Positions 22,737 through 34,099 of a stretch of 64,000 bases of DNA are shown in pieces (positions within the stretch are counted from its first letter, which is position 1; every line of letters starts with the position of its first letter). Under the pieces are notes generated by a model, which was not told where the DNA came from, did no database searches, and saw nothing but the letters and a program-made list of their open reading frames with translations. The position numbers and the translations under genes are program-made. The stretch spans positions 31,347,501 to 31,411,500 of the forward strand of contig NC_057916.1 in assembly GCF_018873765.1 (NCBI RefSeq). The letters are read 5' to 3'. The DNA comes from Telopea speciosissima. Its lineage: Eukaryota; Streptophyta; Magnoliopsida; Proteales; Proteaceae.

Positions 22737-23780
22737 ATGTTTCAGCTCGAGTTCTTAGCTTCTCTACTACTTGTTATTGTCCCACTATTCATCTTCTTCA
22801 TCAAAACCAGCTTCACTCAAGTGGGAAAGAAGAAGTCTTTATCTCCAGTAGTTTCATCTCAAACAACCACCAAATTCCCCAATTCATATCCATTGTTGGG
22901 CCAATCAATTGCCATTTCAGCTAACCAAGAGCGATTCAACCAATGGGCTACTGAACTTCTACGAGATAGTCCTAATGGAAACATCCTCCTTGATCGACCT
23001 CTTGGCCATCTTCAGCATGTAACCACTAATCCAGCCAACGTCCAACACATCCTCAAAAACGAATTCTATCTCTACCCAAAAGGAGATTTCTTTAGAGACA
23101 CCCTCACCAATTTCCTCGGCGATGGCATCTTTATCGTCGACGGCGATAACTGGAGGTTTCAGAGACAGATTTCCAGCCAGGAATTCAACACCAAATCTCT
23201 CCGCAAGTTCATTGAAACTGTTGTGGAAGACGAGGTTTTCAACGGACTCCTTCCTCTACTCTCCGATGCTGCTTCTAATAATTATGTACTTGATCACCAA
23301 GACATCCTTCAGAGGTTTACATTCGACAACGTCTGTAAAATTGCTTTTGGTTATAACCCGGCGTGTCTGTCTCCTTCATTCCCACAGCCAAAATCAGAAT
23401 TCGCCGAAGCATTCGAAGCTGCTACTCAGTTGAGCAGCGAGAGGTTTCATTACATATTCTCACCCTTGTGGAAGCTTAAACGGGCACTTGATATTGGGTC
23501 GGAGAAACGTCTACGAGACGCAAACGCAACAGTTCGTGAATTCGCCACAACTAGAAACACAGGACCTGCTCTCAAGAATCTTGAACTCTGGCCATTCTAA
23601 TGAACGTTTTGCTACAGATATGGTGATCAGCTTTATCTTAGTTGGGAGGGATACCACATCGGCTGCCTTGATATGGTTCTTCTTGTTAGTTTCTCGCAAC
23701 CCTCGTATAGAAGAAGAATTAATGAAGGAGTTGAAGGAGAAGCCAGAATCTCTTGATTACGACCATGTGCATTCGTTGCA
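22737..23780 (+). pseudogene. CYP94 pseudogene A (frameshifted, 3'-truncated)
   Basis: The start codon at 22737 (MFQLEFLASLL) is the same as in the intact paralogues, with the hydrophobic anchor and proline-rich hinge. The frame stays open to VREFAT near 23550, where about 47 bases are missing compared with the gene at 35833; the shifted frame ends at 23600. The correct frame resumes with ETQDLLSRIL and the oxygen-binding I-helix motif GRDTTS, and runs to LDYDHV near 23775. There the sequence turns into its own reverse complement. The ExxR and haem-binding Cys regions are absent, so no enzyme can be made. Encoded similarity to the two intact genes is very high, implying recent duplication. 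Confidence 0.93.
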
Positions 23781-23789
23781 TGGGTGTAA

Positions 23790-24105
23790 ACATCGTGCTT
23801 CACATGGTCGTAATCAAGAGATTCTGGCTTGCCCTTCAACTCCTTCATTAATTCTTCTTCTATACGAGGGTTGCGAGAAACTAACAAGAAGAACCATATC
23901 AAGGCAGCCGATGTGGTATCCCTCCCAACTAAGATAAAGCTGATCACCATATATCTGTAGCAAAACGTTCATCAGCATGGCCAGAGTTCAAGATTCTTGA
24001 GAGGAGGTCCTGTGTTTCTACTGAAGTTTTCTCTTGGAGCTCTCTTCTCTTTTCTCTGACCATCTTTGTTGCGAATTCACGGTCTGTTGCGTTTGCTTCC
24101 CGTAG
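23790..24105 (-). pseudogene. CYP94 pseudogene B, 3' segment (left of Copia-B)
   Basis: Read on the minus strand, this continues the gene fragment from 28783. It encodes the stretch from REANAT through ETQDLLSRIL, then MVISFILVGRDTTS at 23950 and on to YTHA near 23795. A short insertion near 23952 breaks the frame before the I-helix. It is almost the exact reverse complement of 23620-23768. The C-terminal third, including the haem site, is missing. Confidence 0.92.
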
Positions 24106-24371
24106 TGATAACTGATCAACAACTCACCTCCTCACCACACGGACGTGATTATCTTAGTTGTTAAGATAATTCTTATCCTAATCGATTGTTAAGATAAAAA
24201 TTATCCTAATCTACACTCACACCCAGAACCGTGTACATAGCTCACGTAGCTAGTCCTTATCACGTCACTGTTGTGATCTCTATCATGTAACCCATTCTTC
24301 ATTATAAATACAAACCAAAGAAGCCTCTGAGAAGGCACTCACAGCAAAACAATCTATTCTTCATTTCTTCA
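24106..24371 (+). repeat. 5' LTR of Copia-B
   Basis: Begins TGATAACTGATC and ends TTTCTTCA. It contains a TATA-like tataaata at 24303-24310. Two near-identical short repeats around ttgttaagataa lie in its first half. Confidence 0.93.
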
Positions 24372-24432
24372 TGGTATTAGTTTTTCAGGTTTTCTACACC
24401 TGCTAAGTCTCTTTCCCTATCACTCAAACTTC

Positions 24433-25556
24433 ATGGATTCCTCTTCCCATTCTACATCTCCTTTTCCTATTACCAATCTTGCAAACCTTGTTGCCGTCAA
24501 ACTCGTTGGCGATAACGACTTGCTTTGGCGTGATCAGTTAGAGTCCATTTTTATCAGCTACGATCTCCTCGGCCATGTCGATGGCACAACTCCGGCACCA
24601 CCTCAACTAACGGAGCCGATACCTGCAACCCCCGCTACCTCTGACTCGCCTGCTGTACCTGCAACACCTGCCCAGCAAAGTCCAGCCTATCATACATGGT
24701 TTCAGACCGATCACTTTGTTAGGGCTTGCATCAATGCCACACTGCAGCCCTCCCTTTCCTCTTATATCCTTGGCCAGAGGACTGCCAAGATTGCCTGGGA
24801 TGCTCTTGCATCTCTGTTTCAACAGCAATCCATGGCAAAGAAGACTTACCTTCGGAACGAACTCCACACAATCACCAGAGGGTCTTCCACCAATAGATTA
24901 TCTTCATCGCATAAAGTCCACTGCTGATTCTCTTGCAGCTATAAATGAGTCTGTTACAGATTCAGATTTGGTTGGTTTTACTCTCAATGGGCTTGGCACT
25001 GATTACACTCCTTTCATCATCAACATTGAAAACCTATCACCACCTATTTCTTTCCATGACCTTCGTGCCAAATTGCTCACACACGAACAACGTCTCCGAA
25101 GTGGTTACGGAAACACTGGCAACCCTCTTCCTGATGTTCAATCTCCCACTGCTTTATTCACCACCGTTCCATCTCATCCTTGAAAACCAAAACCGAATTG
25201 GTCTTCCAACCCGTCTCCCTCTCCCTTCCGTCCTCCACCTCAAGGCCGCCCATATAACCATGCACCTCCTCTTCTCCCTCAACCACCACACCCTCAACCA
25301 CCATACTCTCGACCTCAATACCCTACCACGGTCTCTAATCTCAAGTGCCAGATTTGTGCCAAGACTGGTCATGCTGCCAGCAAGTGCTACTTCCACTACT
25401 CCCAAAGCCGAAACAATGCTCCCTCGGCTCCATACGCTGGTCTTCACACCACTCCACCAGCAGCACCCCAATACTATGTTGCACCCTCACCCCAGCAACA
25501 ATCACCCTTGGATTGTCAATGGATTGCGGATCCCGGTGCCACAACCCATATGACAT
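24433..25556 (+). pseudogene. Copia-B gag with degraded zinc-knuckle region
   Basis: The ATG at 24433 opens a Copia gag with NLANLVAVKLVGDND and WRDQLESIFISYDLLGHVDG. A frameshift near 24860 moves the frame to PPIDYLHRIKSTADSLA and GFTLNGLGTDYTPFI, typical of the UBN2 gag domain. A region corresponding to the zinc knuckle follows in yet another frame (CQICAKTGHAASKC near 25345-25386), then the start of the protease. At least three frame changes are needed. Confidence 0.85.
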
Positions 25557-28389
25557 TCGACCCCAATCTATTGCAACAGTCTTTTGCTTATTCAGGTAAT
25601 GAAAATGTTGTTGTTGGTGACTGTACGGGAGTTTCGATTTCTAGTATGGGTTCAATTCTTATATCCTATTCCACATAGGCTTTACAACTTCAAGATGTTT
25701 TGGTTGTTCCTCGCATTGCTACACACCTCATTTCTATCTCCAAGCTCACACGTGATAATGCTTGGTCTGTGGAATTCTTTCCTTGGGGTTTCTCTATCAA
25801 GGATCTTCAATCAGGAATGACACTAATGCAGGGTCCACTCCAAAATGATCTCTACACCTTTCCAGCTCCAAACACAAAGGCTATGGCACTACTAGGTACC
25901 CATACACCGGCAGCACTTTGGAATCAAAAACTGGGGCACTCATCCTTTCCTATTCTGCGACAACTGCAGCTTCAACACCACATTCCTCATTTTGGTTTCA
26001 AAGAATTAAATAAAGTGTGCATCTCTTGCCAACATGGGAAACACCACCGCCTACCCTTTAAAGCATCTGTGCATCATTGCAGCTCCTCCACTGGAAGTGA
26101 TTCACTATGATTTATGGGGTCCGTCACCCACATTAACTGTAACTGGTTATAGATACTACATTTTTTTTATTGATGAATTTACCCGTTTCACGTGGCTTTA
26201 TCCAATGCATGTTAAATCTGAGTCTCTTGTTTGCTTTCAATATTTCAAGAAAATGGCGGAAAATATTCTCTCTTACCGCATCAAATATTTTCAAAGTGAT
26301 GGCGCACTAGAACTCATCAAGGGATCTTTCAAGGAATTTCTCGATTGCTCTGGCATTGTATATCGTATTTCATGTCCTCATACTCAGCAACAAAATGGTA
26401 TGACCGAACGCAAACATAGGCACATCACCAAAATGGGCCTCTCATTACTGTTACATGCCCATTTGCCACAACAGTATTGGCTTGAGGTCTTTAATACTGC
26501 TGTATACCTTATCAACAGGCTGCCAACACCTGTATTGCAATATCGGTCTCCCCATGAGGCTCTCTTTGGCCGCACACCGGACTATAGCACCATGCGTGTC
26601 TTTGGATGTCAATGCTTCCCATACCTTGGTCCTTATCGCAGCAATAAGCTATCACCGAAATCCCTACCATGTGTCTTTTTGGGAAACAGTCTTCATCACA
26701 AGCGTTACAGATGCTTACATCCTCCAATGAGTACTGCTTCCCATTTGCAGAAACTGGACATCGTGGATCCACTCCACCACCACCCTCCCCCTCAGTGGTC
26801 TTACCTTTCCCACCATCCATCAGTTTCCCACTCCCACCACCACCACCTGCCCAACCCACACTACCACGATTACCCAACTCACCTCACCTCACCTCACCCC
26901 TCCACCCACACCACACCCAACTCAACCTCCACCTTCACCACACCCGACTCAACCTCCACCACCACCCCTACCCTCCACTAAAACCCACCCCATGGTGCCC
27001 TCGCACCCAAGCAGGGACACGCTGCATCAAGCACCCCATCTCTCTTCTTCATACTCGCCATCCCATACCTATGGCTTTCACTGGCACTAATTCCCCATCT
27101 CTATTTGAAACCACCACCTACAAACAGGCCAGCCGCCACCGTCACTTGGTCACAGCCATGAAAGATGAGTATGATGCCCTTATTTCCAACAATACATGGT
27201 CCTTGGTGCCGCCACCCACATGCGCTAATATTGTCGGGTGTAAATGGGTCTACCATATCAAGACCAAGAGTGATGGATCCATCCAACGCTACAAAGCTCA
27301 CCTCGTTGCAAAGGGGGTTTTAACCAACAACCTGGCGTCGACTTCACTGACATGTTCGGTTCAGTTGTTAAACCAGCGACCATTCGCATTGTTCTAACCA
27401 TTGCAATCTCCCGTACCTGACGAATTTGACAACTTGATGTGAAAAACGTCTTTCTACACGGTACCCTACAAGAGGAGGTCTTTAATATGGCTATCACCAA
27501 AGCCGGGCTGATGCTTCAATGTTCATATATCAAACGATTGTGGGTCAACTCATTCTTCTTTTATATGTTGATGACATCATCATCATCGGGGACAATGAGA
27601 AAGTCACTAATTCCTTCATTGGGAGACTTGGTACTGAATTTGCAATGACGGATCTTGGTGACCTTCATTACTTCTTGGGTATCGAGGTGCAATCCTACCT
27701 CTCTAGTTCTTTCTCAAACCAAGTATGCTCTTGAGTTACTGGACAAAACAGGAATGACCGATAGCAAACCCTGCAATACTCCGGTTGTGTCAGGTTCCAA
27801 ACTATCCTCTGCACAGGGTGATCCCTTACCAGATTCGCAGGAATTTTGGCAAATCGTAGGGGCTCTCCAACACCTCACAATGACTCGGCCTGACCTTACC
27901 TATGCTGTAAACCAAGTCTGCCAACATATGCATTCTCCCACATGTGAACATCTTCAAGCTGTCAAACGCATACTGCGGTATGTTAAACACACACTTGGCG
28001 CAAGAATCTCTTTAAAAGCCGGACCTCTTAAACTTGTGCTCGCTTACTCGGATGCAGACTGGGCTGGTTGCCCTGATACACAGTGCTCAACCACAGGCTT
28101 TTGTACTTATCTTGGGAATAATTTAATCTCCTGGGGTTCCAAGAAACAGCCCACTGTGTCTCGCTCCAACTCTGAGGCTGAATATAAGACCCTCGCTGTC
28201 ACGGTCTTTGAAATGCTTTGGATCTCTTACCTGCTAGCTGATCTCCACATCGCCATTGATTTTCTGCTCATCTTGGCTTGTGACAACATATCAGCTACCC
28301 ACATGGCCGCAAACCCCGTCGTTCATGCACGCACCAAACACATTGAAGTCGACTATCACTTTGTTCGTGATTTGGTTATCAACAAGTGA
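25557..28389 (+). pseudogene. Copia-B pol: integrase, reverse transcriptase, RNase H (broken)
   Basis: Pre-integrase motifs (LWNQKLGHSSFP, CISCQHGKH) come first. The integrase follows with HYDLWGPSP, an altered second catalytic region (FQSDGALEL) and QQNGMTERKHRH. A CAC-rich proline stretch spans 26760-26990. The reverse transcriptase has AHLVAKGV and YVDDIIIIGD, but the segment between LHGTLQEEV and the YVDD region is shortened, losing the usual KALYGLKQ block. RNase H ends the frame with SDADWAGC and RSNSEAEY. At least five stops or shifts are present. Confidence 0.87.
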
Positions 28390-28516
28390 GTTCGGATTCA
28401 TTTTGTCCGCTCCACTGATCAATTGGCCGATATCTTCACCATGGGCCTGCCATATCCGGTGTTTCGTTTTCATCGCAACAAACTTCTGTGGATTCCACCA
28501 TCAGTTTGCGGGGGGA

Positions 28517-28782
28517 TGATAACTGATCAACAACCCACCTCCTCACCACACGGACGTGATTATCTTAGTTGTTAAGATAATTCTTATCCTAATCGGTTGT
28601 TAAGATAAGAATTATCCTAATCTACACTCACAGCCCAAACCGTGTACATAGCTCACGTAGCTAGTCCTTATCACGTCACTGTTGTGATCCCTATCATGTA
28701 ACCCATTCTTCATTATAAATACAAACCAAAGAAGCCTCTGAGAAGGCACTCACAACAAAACAATCTATTCTTCGTTTCTTCA
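28517..28782 (+). repeat. 3' LTR of Copia-B
   Basis: 266 bp, starts TGATAACTGATC, ends TTTCTTCA, with the TATA-like box at 28714-28721. Followed directly by the target duplication cgtag. Confidence 0.93.
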
Positions 28783-29117
28783 CGTAGACGTTTTTCGGAC
28801 CCGATATCAAGTGCACGTTTAAGCTTCCACAAGGGTGGGAATATGTAGTGAAACCTCTCACTGCTCAGTTGGGTAGCAGCTTCGAATGCTTCGGAGAATT
28901 CTGATCTTGGCTGTGGGAAGGATGAGGACAGACACGCCGGGTCATAACCAAAAGCAATTTTGCAGACGTTGTCGAATGTAAATCTCTGAAGGATGTCTTG
29001 GAGATAAAGTACATAATTATTAGAAGCAGCATCGGAGAGTAAGGGAAGGAGATGGTCGAAGACCTCGTCTTCCACAACAGTCTCAATGAACTTGCGGAGA
29101 GATTTGGTGTTCAATTG
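28783..29117 (-). pseudogene. CYP94 pseudogene B, 5' segment (right of Copia-B)
   Basis: On the minus strand this reads NTKSLRKFIETVVEDEV, then RFTFDNVCKIAFGYDP, and on to LDIGSEKRLR at the Copia-B junction. Homology begins abruptly near 29117; the codons for roughly the first 150 residues and the promoter are absent. With Copia-B removed it joins 24105-23790 and faces pseudogene A tail to tail. Confidence 0.92.
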
Positions 29118-30212
29118 AGTCATATTAATTTGTAACTCTATATCCAAGGCTTAAGATCAATTGAGTCATATTTGTAAATCTATATCCAACGGTTAAGATC
29201 ATGAAGTGTTTTAATTCCTTATTGAATGACCTATATGTTCATGGTACTAATAATTTTGGAATTGCAAATCGATTTTCAAAGTCGGCAATACAAACTGCAT
29301 GTAAATTGATTGTGGACCGAATAATCAAAACCAAATAGAAACTAATAAACTGAACTAGATGCAAAATGATTATGATTTTAGATGATTTCTATCAGGTTCG
29401 ATTTTAATGTACATCTTGTCAAAATATAAACTGCATCAGAACCAGACCGATTGACACCCTTACATAAAAGAGTATGATTGAAATTAAGTTTAAAATTTAA
29501 AATATGAATTTGGACAAAATTTTTCTCCACGGATAGAGGACGGGTCACCCACCATCCTAGGGATCACAAACACCTCCTAGGGTTTAAGTATGTTTCAAAA
29601 TACTCTCCCAATATCCATTTCAGCCCTTCTCTCACTCCTTTATCGTGGGTGGAGGGAAACTCGGTCCTACAAATTTTAAAGATTTCCTATATATCTAATG
29701 GTCAGCAATCATTATTGTTATTTATAGGAAACTTGACCCTATGAATTTTATCATGGGTGGAAAAAAACTCCATCCAACGAATTTTTATGATTCCCTAAAT
29801 ATCCAGTGGTCAGAAATCATTACTGTCTTATATAAGAAACCATATTAAATGTGAGTGACTACAAAACTTAATTTTTTCCTATTTAATAATAAGATTCTAA
29901 TCGGCAACTGCATGAAAATTTGGCTAATGAATAAGAGGGACAGGCTTAAAGCCCAACTTGATTCATTCTTGCATGACCCATCCAATCGTTTCATGACGAT
30001 CAAAGGCAATTAACCCCCGTGTTTTGTTTTCTTGAAATCACTGCCATTACTCTCAATGTCAACTCCGTCCGCTGTCAGTTTCGTCAATGGTTTCCTCCGG
30101 AAATTTATATATTTTCTTAAGACTCTCTCAGCTCAAAAGGTTTGGGATCATGCCATCCATTTTCATCAGGTTCAAGTAGTATAAGATCTTTTATCCAAAA
30201 AAAACAAAAAAA
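29118..30212. other. Intergenic AT-rich DNA with a diverged local duplication
   Basis: No coding region found. Around 29646-29840 a block of about 100 bases is repeated once in diverged form (shared words aaactc, gattccc/gatttcc, atatct/atatcc, gtcag.aatcatta). Confidence 0.6.
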
Positions 30213-30378
30213 GGGGCGATGTTCTCTGCCCGGAAGTGCAAGGGATTGTAGGCAGCGTCCAGACACATAGGTGAGATGGGACAATCATTTCGATCATTCA
30301 GGAGGGCAGGGCGGTCATTTCACCCACCCCCATGTATCTGGGTGCATCCTACGCCTCTTGTGCAGAGAACATTGTCCC
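30213..30378. repeat. MITE-like hairpin element with GGGCGATGTTCTCTGC ends
   Basis: The left end GGGCGATGTTCTCTGC pairs with the right end GCAGAGAACATTGTCCC in a 166-base unit inside A-rich flanks. A shorter relative with the same left end lies at 31370-31485. Confidence 0.7.
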
Positions 30379-30420
30379 AAAAAAATATAGTATAAGATCG
30401 GACATAGGATATTTTGATGA

Positions 30421-30524
30421 GGGCAATTACTTTCACTCTCCTATACTCAACCTGAAAGGACAAGTCCGAGTAGGGGTGTATCAGTAAATTTAGGTTGAGT
30501 ATAGGGGAGTGATAGTAATTACCC
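30421..30524. repeat. MITE-like element with about 30-base inverted repeats
   Basis: The ends GGGCAATTACTTTCACTC and GAGTGATAGTAATTACCC are near-perfect inverted repeats around a loop of about 40 bases. No internal coding capacity. Confidence 0.75.
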
Positions 30525-30867
30525 CATATTTGATTTATGGGAAGAAGAACACTACCCCATTGTTTGGTTCTGCACCCATGTGGGGACAATTGGAGCGCAT
30601 ACATGAGCATTAATCAAGGGATTTTTCATTTTATAGGGGTGGAGTAGTCATTTTAAGGGCTATGCCCGAGCGCAAGGGCCACGCAACCAGTTAACATTCT
30701 TTTTTTCCTTTAATTATTTATGCCTTAAAAATTGGAATAGAAATAAAAACATTTTTGTTTCTTCAAAATTTATGTTTCTTTTTTAAGTTTTTTATTCAAC
30801 TTACCTATAAAGTATAAAAGTTTGTTTCATTGATTTCGTCATGGTAAGACTATTAAAGAACGGACTT

Positions 30868-30968
30868 GGGTCCTCTGTAGCGCAACACAGTGTATTGGGT
30901 TGCGTACCCAAGTATTGTGGGTTGTCGGATGATGTCCTACACACTGTGTTGCACAACAGATGAGCCCC
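30868..30968. repeat. Small hairpin element
   Basis: The inner arms gcaacacagtgt and acactgtgttgc, with outer gggtcctctgt and acagatgagcccc, fold into a hairpin of about 100 bases. Confidence 0.6.
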
Positions 30969-31369
30969 ATGCATTAAAGAACATACCCACAAATAAAAAA
31001 TAAAAAAGACTAAAAGCTCATTATCGATATTAATAATGATACTGATATGAATTGTATTGGATTAGAATGGGTGATTTTGCATCCAAGATTTTGATACCAT
31101 TTATTTTTATTATTTTGCCTTTAAATTTTTCCTAAACCGATCCGGAATTGAACAGGCCGAAACTGATGCATACCTATTACTAAATCCAGGACTAAAAGAA
31201 AAGATATAAATAAAAACGATCAAATATAAAATTAAGGCAACTCAAAAGATGATTCACAAATCAGATGTCGCCAATTTCGATTCAAATCAAATACTTCATC
31301 TGATCTAAAATTCCGATCACTTTAACAATGATTCAACCGTCTGAACTATTGTTTTGTTAATTTTTTTTC

Positions 31370-31485
31370 AAGCGATGTTCTCTGTACTGCATCACACGAG
31401 GGTGTAGTCTGCACCCAGACACATGGGGAGGGGCGGTCATTTCGCCTACCCCATGTTTCTGGGCACAGTTTGCACCTGAGAATAT
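31370..31485. repeat. Relative of the 30213 MITE
   Basis: Starts agcgatgttctctg and shares cagacacat and ggcggtcatttcgcc with 30213-30378. The right end is degraded. Confidence 0.55.
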
Positions 31486-32744
31486 TTTTCTTTTTCATTT
31501 TTTGGAATGGGTAGAATTGAAAGTTGGAACACTTTTCAGAAAATTTATATTTTCGTAGAATGTCTCCATTCTAAAAGTATGGAATCTTGCCACCCACTAT
31601 TCACCCATGTTAATTATGGATTTAGGAGAAATAATGCCACCCGCTCACACTAGACACGCCGCCCCTGTGCTCTGACACAGAGACGTGCCAGAAGACCACC
31701 ACACCCTGATCATCCAGGGTTAGATTATATGGTGTAGGAAAATTTTTACATACAATTTTTTTTTTGTTTTTGGGATGGATTGTCTCGTCTAGATGGGTTT
31801 CCCATGTGAGAAGCATAGTATTTCTGCCATGTACGTAACATTTCTAATGTGGTAGAAATGTTGTTCTGAGTGATAGACTCAAGTCTCTTATCATATATCA
31901 AGTTGGTCAAGATTTGATTTGAATTGAGCATAAATAAAGCATTAGAAAATTTTAGGACTACAAGGTGAAGCACAAACTATCGAAGAAAAATATGGAAGGA
32001 TATATGATTGAAATTAGATTTGAAATTTCACATCTGATTATCATATATATATATATATAATTTAGACATGGCTGTGTGTGTGTATAACCGACATTAAATG
32101 CAGTTAGATTAACATAAATGCCCATCCAAAATGACATAAACATCTCTGTCTCATCAATTTGATGGAGTTGATGAAAGAATTTCCCGTATATGAATATCTT
32201 TCCCATTTTTTAAATAGAGTTTTGTATCAAAGACAAACTATTTAATAATGAAGTACTAATCGGCAGCTACGAGATAATTAGGCTAATAAGAGGGATAGGC
32301 TCAAAGCCCAACTTGGCTCATATATTGGATGAGGTTGGGCCTCAATCTCAAGCCCAAGTTTGACACAAGGTCCTTATACCCTATATTGGGCGCTTGGTTC
32401 AAATTGGTCATGATTCAGAGAACCTGTGATGTTCTTACTTAAATCACTGTCATTTTATTTCAAAGGCATTGAGTGAGTCAATTTCGACCCTAGTCCACCC
32501 CCAACTTTGAACAAATTTTAAGGGAAGTATTAATCTCTTGTTTAGATAAGAATTGGAAAGAGAGGGAAAGAGAGAAGCTTTAGGGAAAGAAATCAAATCG
32601 ATTTCGATGTAACAAGTTTTCTAGCTAGAAACTGAGCGCATAGAGTTAATGGTCATGAAATAGAACATTAAACCGAAAGCTCTCATGTTGTTGGTGGAGA
32701 CTAGGGCTATAACCGTGTGCCTGTTGAAGAATGAGCAGGTAATT
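31486..32744. other. Intergenic DNA, partly duplicated at 42390-42600
   Basis: No gene seen. The part at 32415-32610 is closely similar to 42393-42595, so this is a duplicated flank of the CYP94 cluster. A short TA run lies at 32044-32060. Confidence 0.6.
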
Positions 32745-33050
32745 CATAAAAAGTGTGGTTAAGGGAACCCATCAGAGCACAACCCTTATGTTTAGTGGCC
32801 ATTGTTGAGTTTTGCACCCTGGATAAACTATCGGTGATAAGCTAGAGGAAGGTGAAGATGTCGTCAAGTCATCATGCCCCTCATGCCCTGGGTGACGCAC
32901 GTACTACAATGGATGGGAAAAAAGTTCACGATCCTGCAAGGGTGAGCTAACTCCAAAATCGCGTCTTCTGTTCAGATTGTAAGCTGCAACTCGCCTGCAC
33001 GAAACCAAAATTTGCATTCGTTAGTAATCGCTAGTCACCCATACGGATAG
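32745..33050 (+). pseudogene. Nuclear insertion of plastid 16S rRNA (decayed 3' part)
   Basis: Readable landmarks of bacterial/plastid 16S rRNA occur in order: gttaag, gcacaacc, gtttagt, ggtgataagct, gaggaaggtgaagat, cgtcaagtcatcatgcccct, tacaatgg, gggtgagctaactcc, gctgcaactcgcctgca and gtaatcgctag. Many differences from the plastid consensus are C-to-T or G-to-A, as expected for an old nuclear copy. It corresponds to the region from helix 34 toward the decoding region and is not a functional rRNA gene. Confidence 0.85.
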
Positions 33051-33338
33051 TCAAAAATCAGTATCCGGTTCATATTTGCATTCATTAGGAAAATCTGTAA
33101 TAAAAAAAATGATATCTAGAAACTATCTGAATCCGTTCGAAAGCTAATCGGATGTGAATGTAGATAGTGCTATGTATAATTCTTATCGATTCATTTCATC
33201 TTTAATTATAACTCATCTTCTCCATCAAGAACAAACAATATTCAATGCTTTTGTGAGCTCTAATTTTTTTTCTCCTAATTTCTATTTTTAATTTTTAATG
33301 ATTTGTTGACATTAATTGTTTTTAAGAAATGAAAATAG

Positions 33339-33480
33339 GCGACCTGACCAGGTTAGGTTGTCTTTGATTTGGTACTACAGTCTGAATAGTAGCAACGCCT
33401 TAATAGTTAGGTTGCTTTGCCCTTGATTTGGTAATTATAAAGCAATTGCTTAAAGTGGTCAAAGTCAATTTATTGGGAAT
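33339..33480 (+). promoter_or_regulatory. Relic CYP94 upstream module without a gene
   Basis: It matches 35515-35675 (gacctgaccaggttaggtt, agtagcaacgcc, ttaatagttaggttgc, gtcaaagtcaattta) upstream of the intact gene. No CYP94 coding sequence follows, so it is probably the remnant of another gene copy. Confidence 0.7.
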
Positions 33481-33719
33481 ATTGTAAGAAGCTGTAATAC
33501 AACTTCGTTCCATTTTCAGTTGTACTCCTCATGAGTGTTTACCGCTCAAAAAAGAAAGAAAAAAAGTCCCTAGTGTAGAAAACTATTTATATTAAAGATT
33601 TGAGCAAGATAAGGGTTATGCATTAAGTATCATAATTTTTCATATAAAAAAAAAGTTTCATAATTTATAATTAATAAAAGAAAAGGGTGTATTCAGGGCA
33701 CGAGGCTTCCCCTGGAATT

Positions 33720-34099
33720 TTCAGTAGAAATAGTGGTACTTTAAAAAATACCTAGATGGGATTTGTTGGAGGATTTCTCACTGTTTCTGTGAGGCAAACT
33801 GTGTTACGGATAAACTCTCCAAGCATGCTGCTGCTTTCATGACGAATGTCGTTTGGAATGGTGCTCTAGATTTTGTACATACAGACATCTCTTAAGATGC
33901 TTCTTCAAGACTAAGATTCCGTTTCACATAACTATGGGGATTTCGGGCTAAACTGGTAATTTTCTGGTGGTGTTTTGCCTTCCGCTAATGGTCATGTCGA
34001 AGGTGGAAAAGTGAATCACTTTTCATTGTAATCTCTATTTTCTCATTCTTATTAATATACTCCACTACTAATTTTTAGCCAAAAAAAAAAAAAAAAAAA
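33720..34099 (+). mobile_element. 5'-truncated LINE 3' end with poly(A)
   Basis: The tail ends in about 19 A residues at 34081-34099, preceded by a LINE-like 3' UTR (ttattaatata, tagcc before the A run). The words gtcatgtcgaaggtgg and ttattaatata recur in related form before the poly(A) at 57929. No intact reading frame. Confidence 0.6.

Larger units (their letters stand above)
24106..28782 (+). mobile_element. Copia-B, complete but inactive Ty1/Copia retrotransposon
   Basis: Identical-length LTRs (266 bp each) at 24106-24371 and 28517-28782 differ at about nine positions. The target duplication cgtag is exact at 24101-24105 and 28783-28787 and lies inside CYP94 pseudogene B. A degenerate primer-binding site (TGGTATTAG) follows the 5' LTR at 24372, and a purine tract, gcgggggga, precedes the 3' LTR. 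Gag, protease, integrase, reverse transcriptase and RNase H are in the Copia order, all broken. Confidence 0.95.

Noticed and set aside
32745..33050. A functional rRNA gene
   Set aside because: Only about 300 bases with heavy decay; a plastid-derived nuclear fragment explains it.
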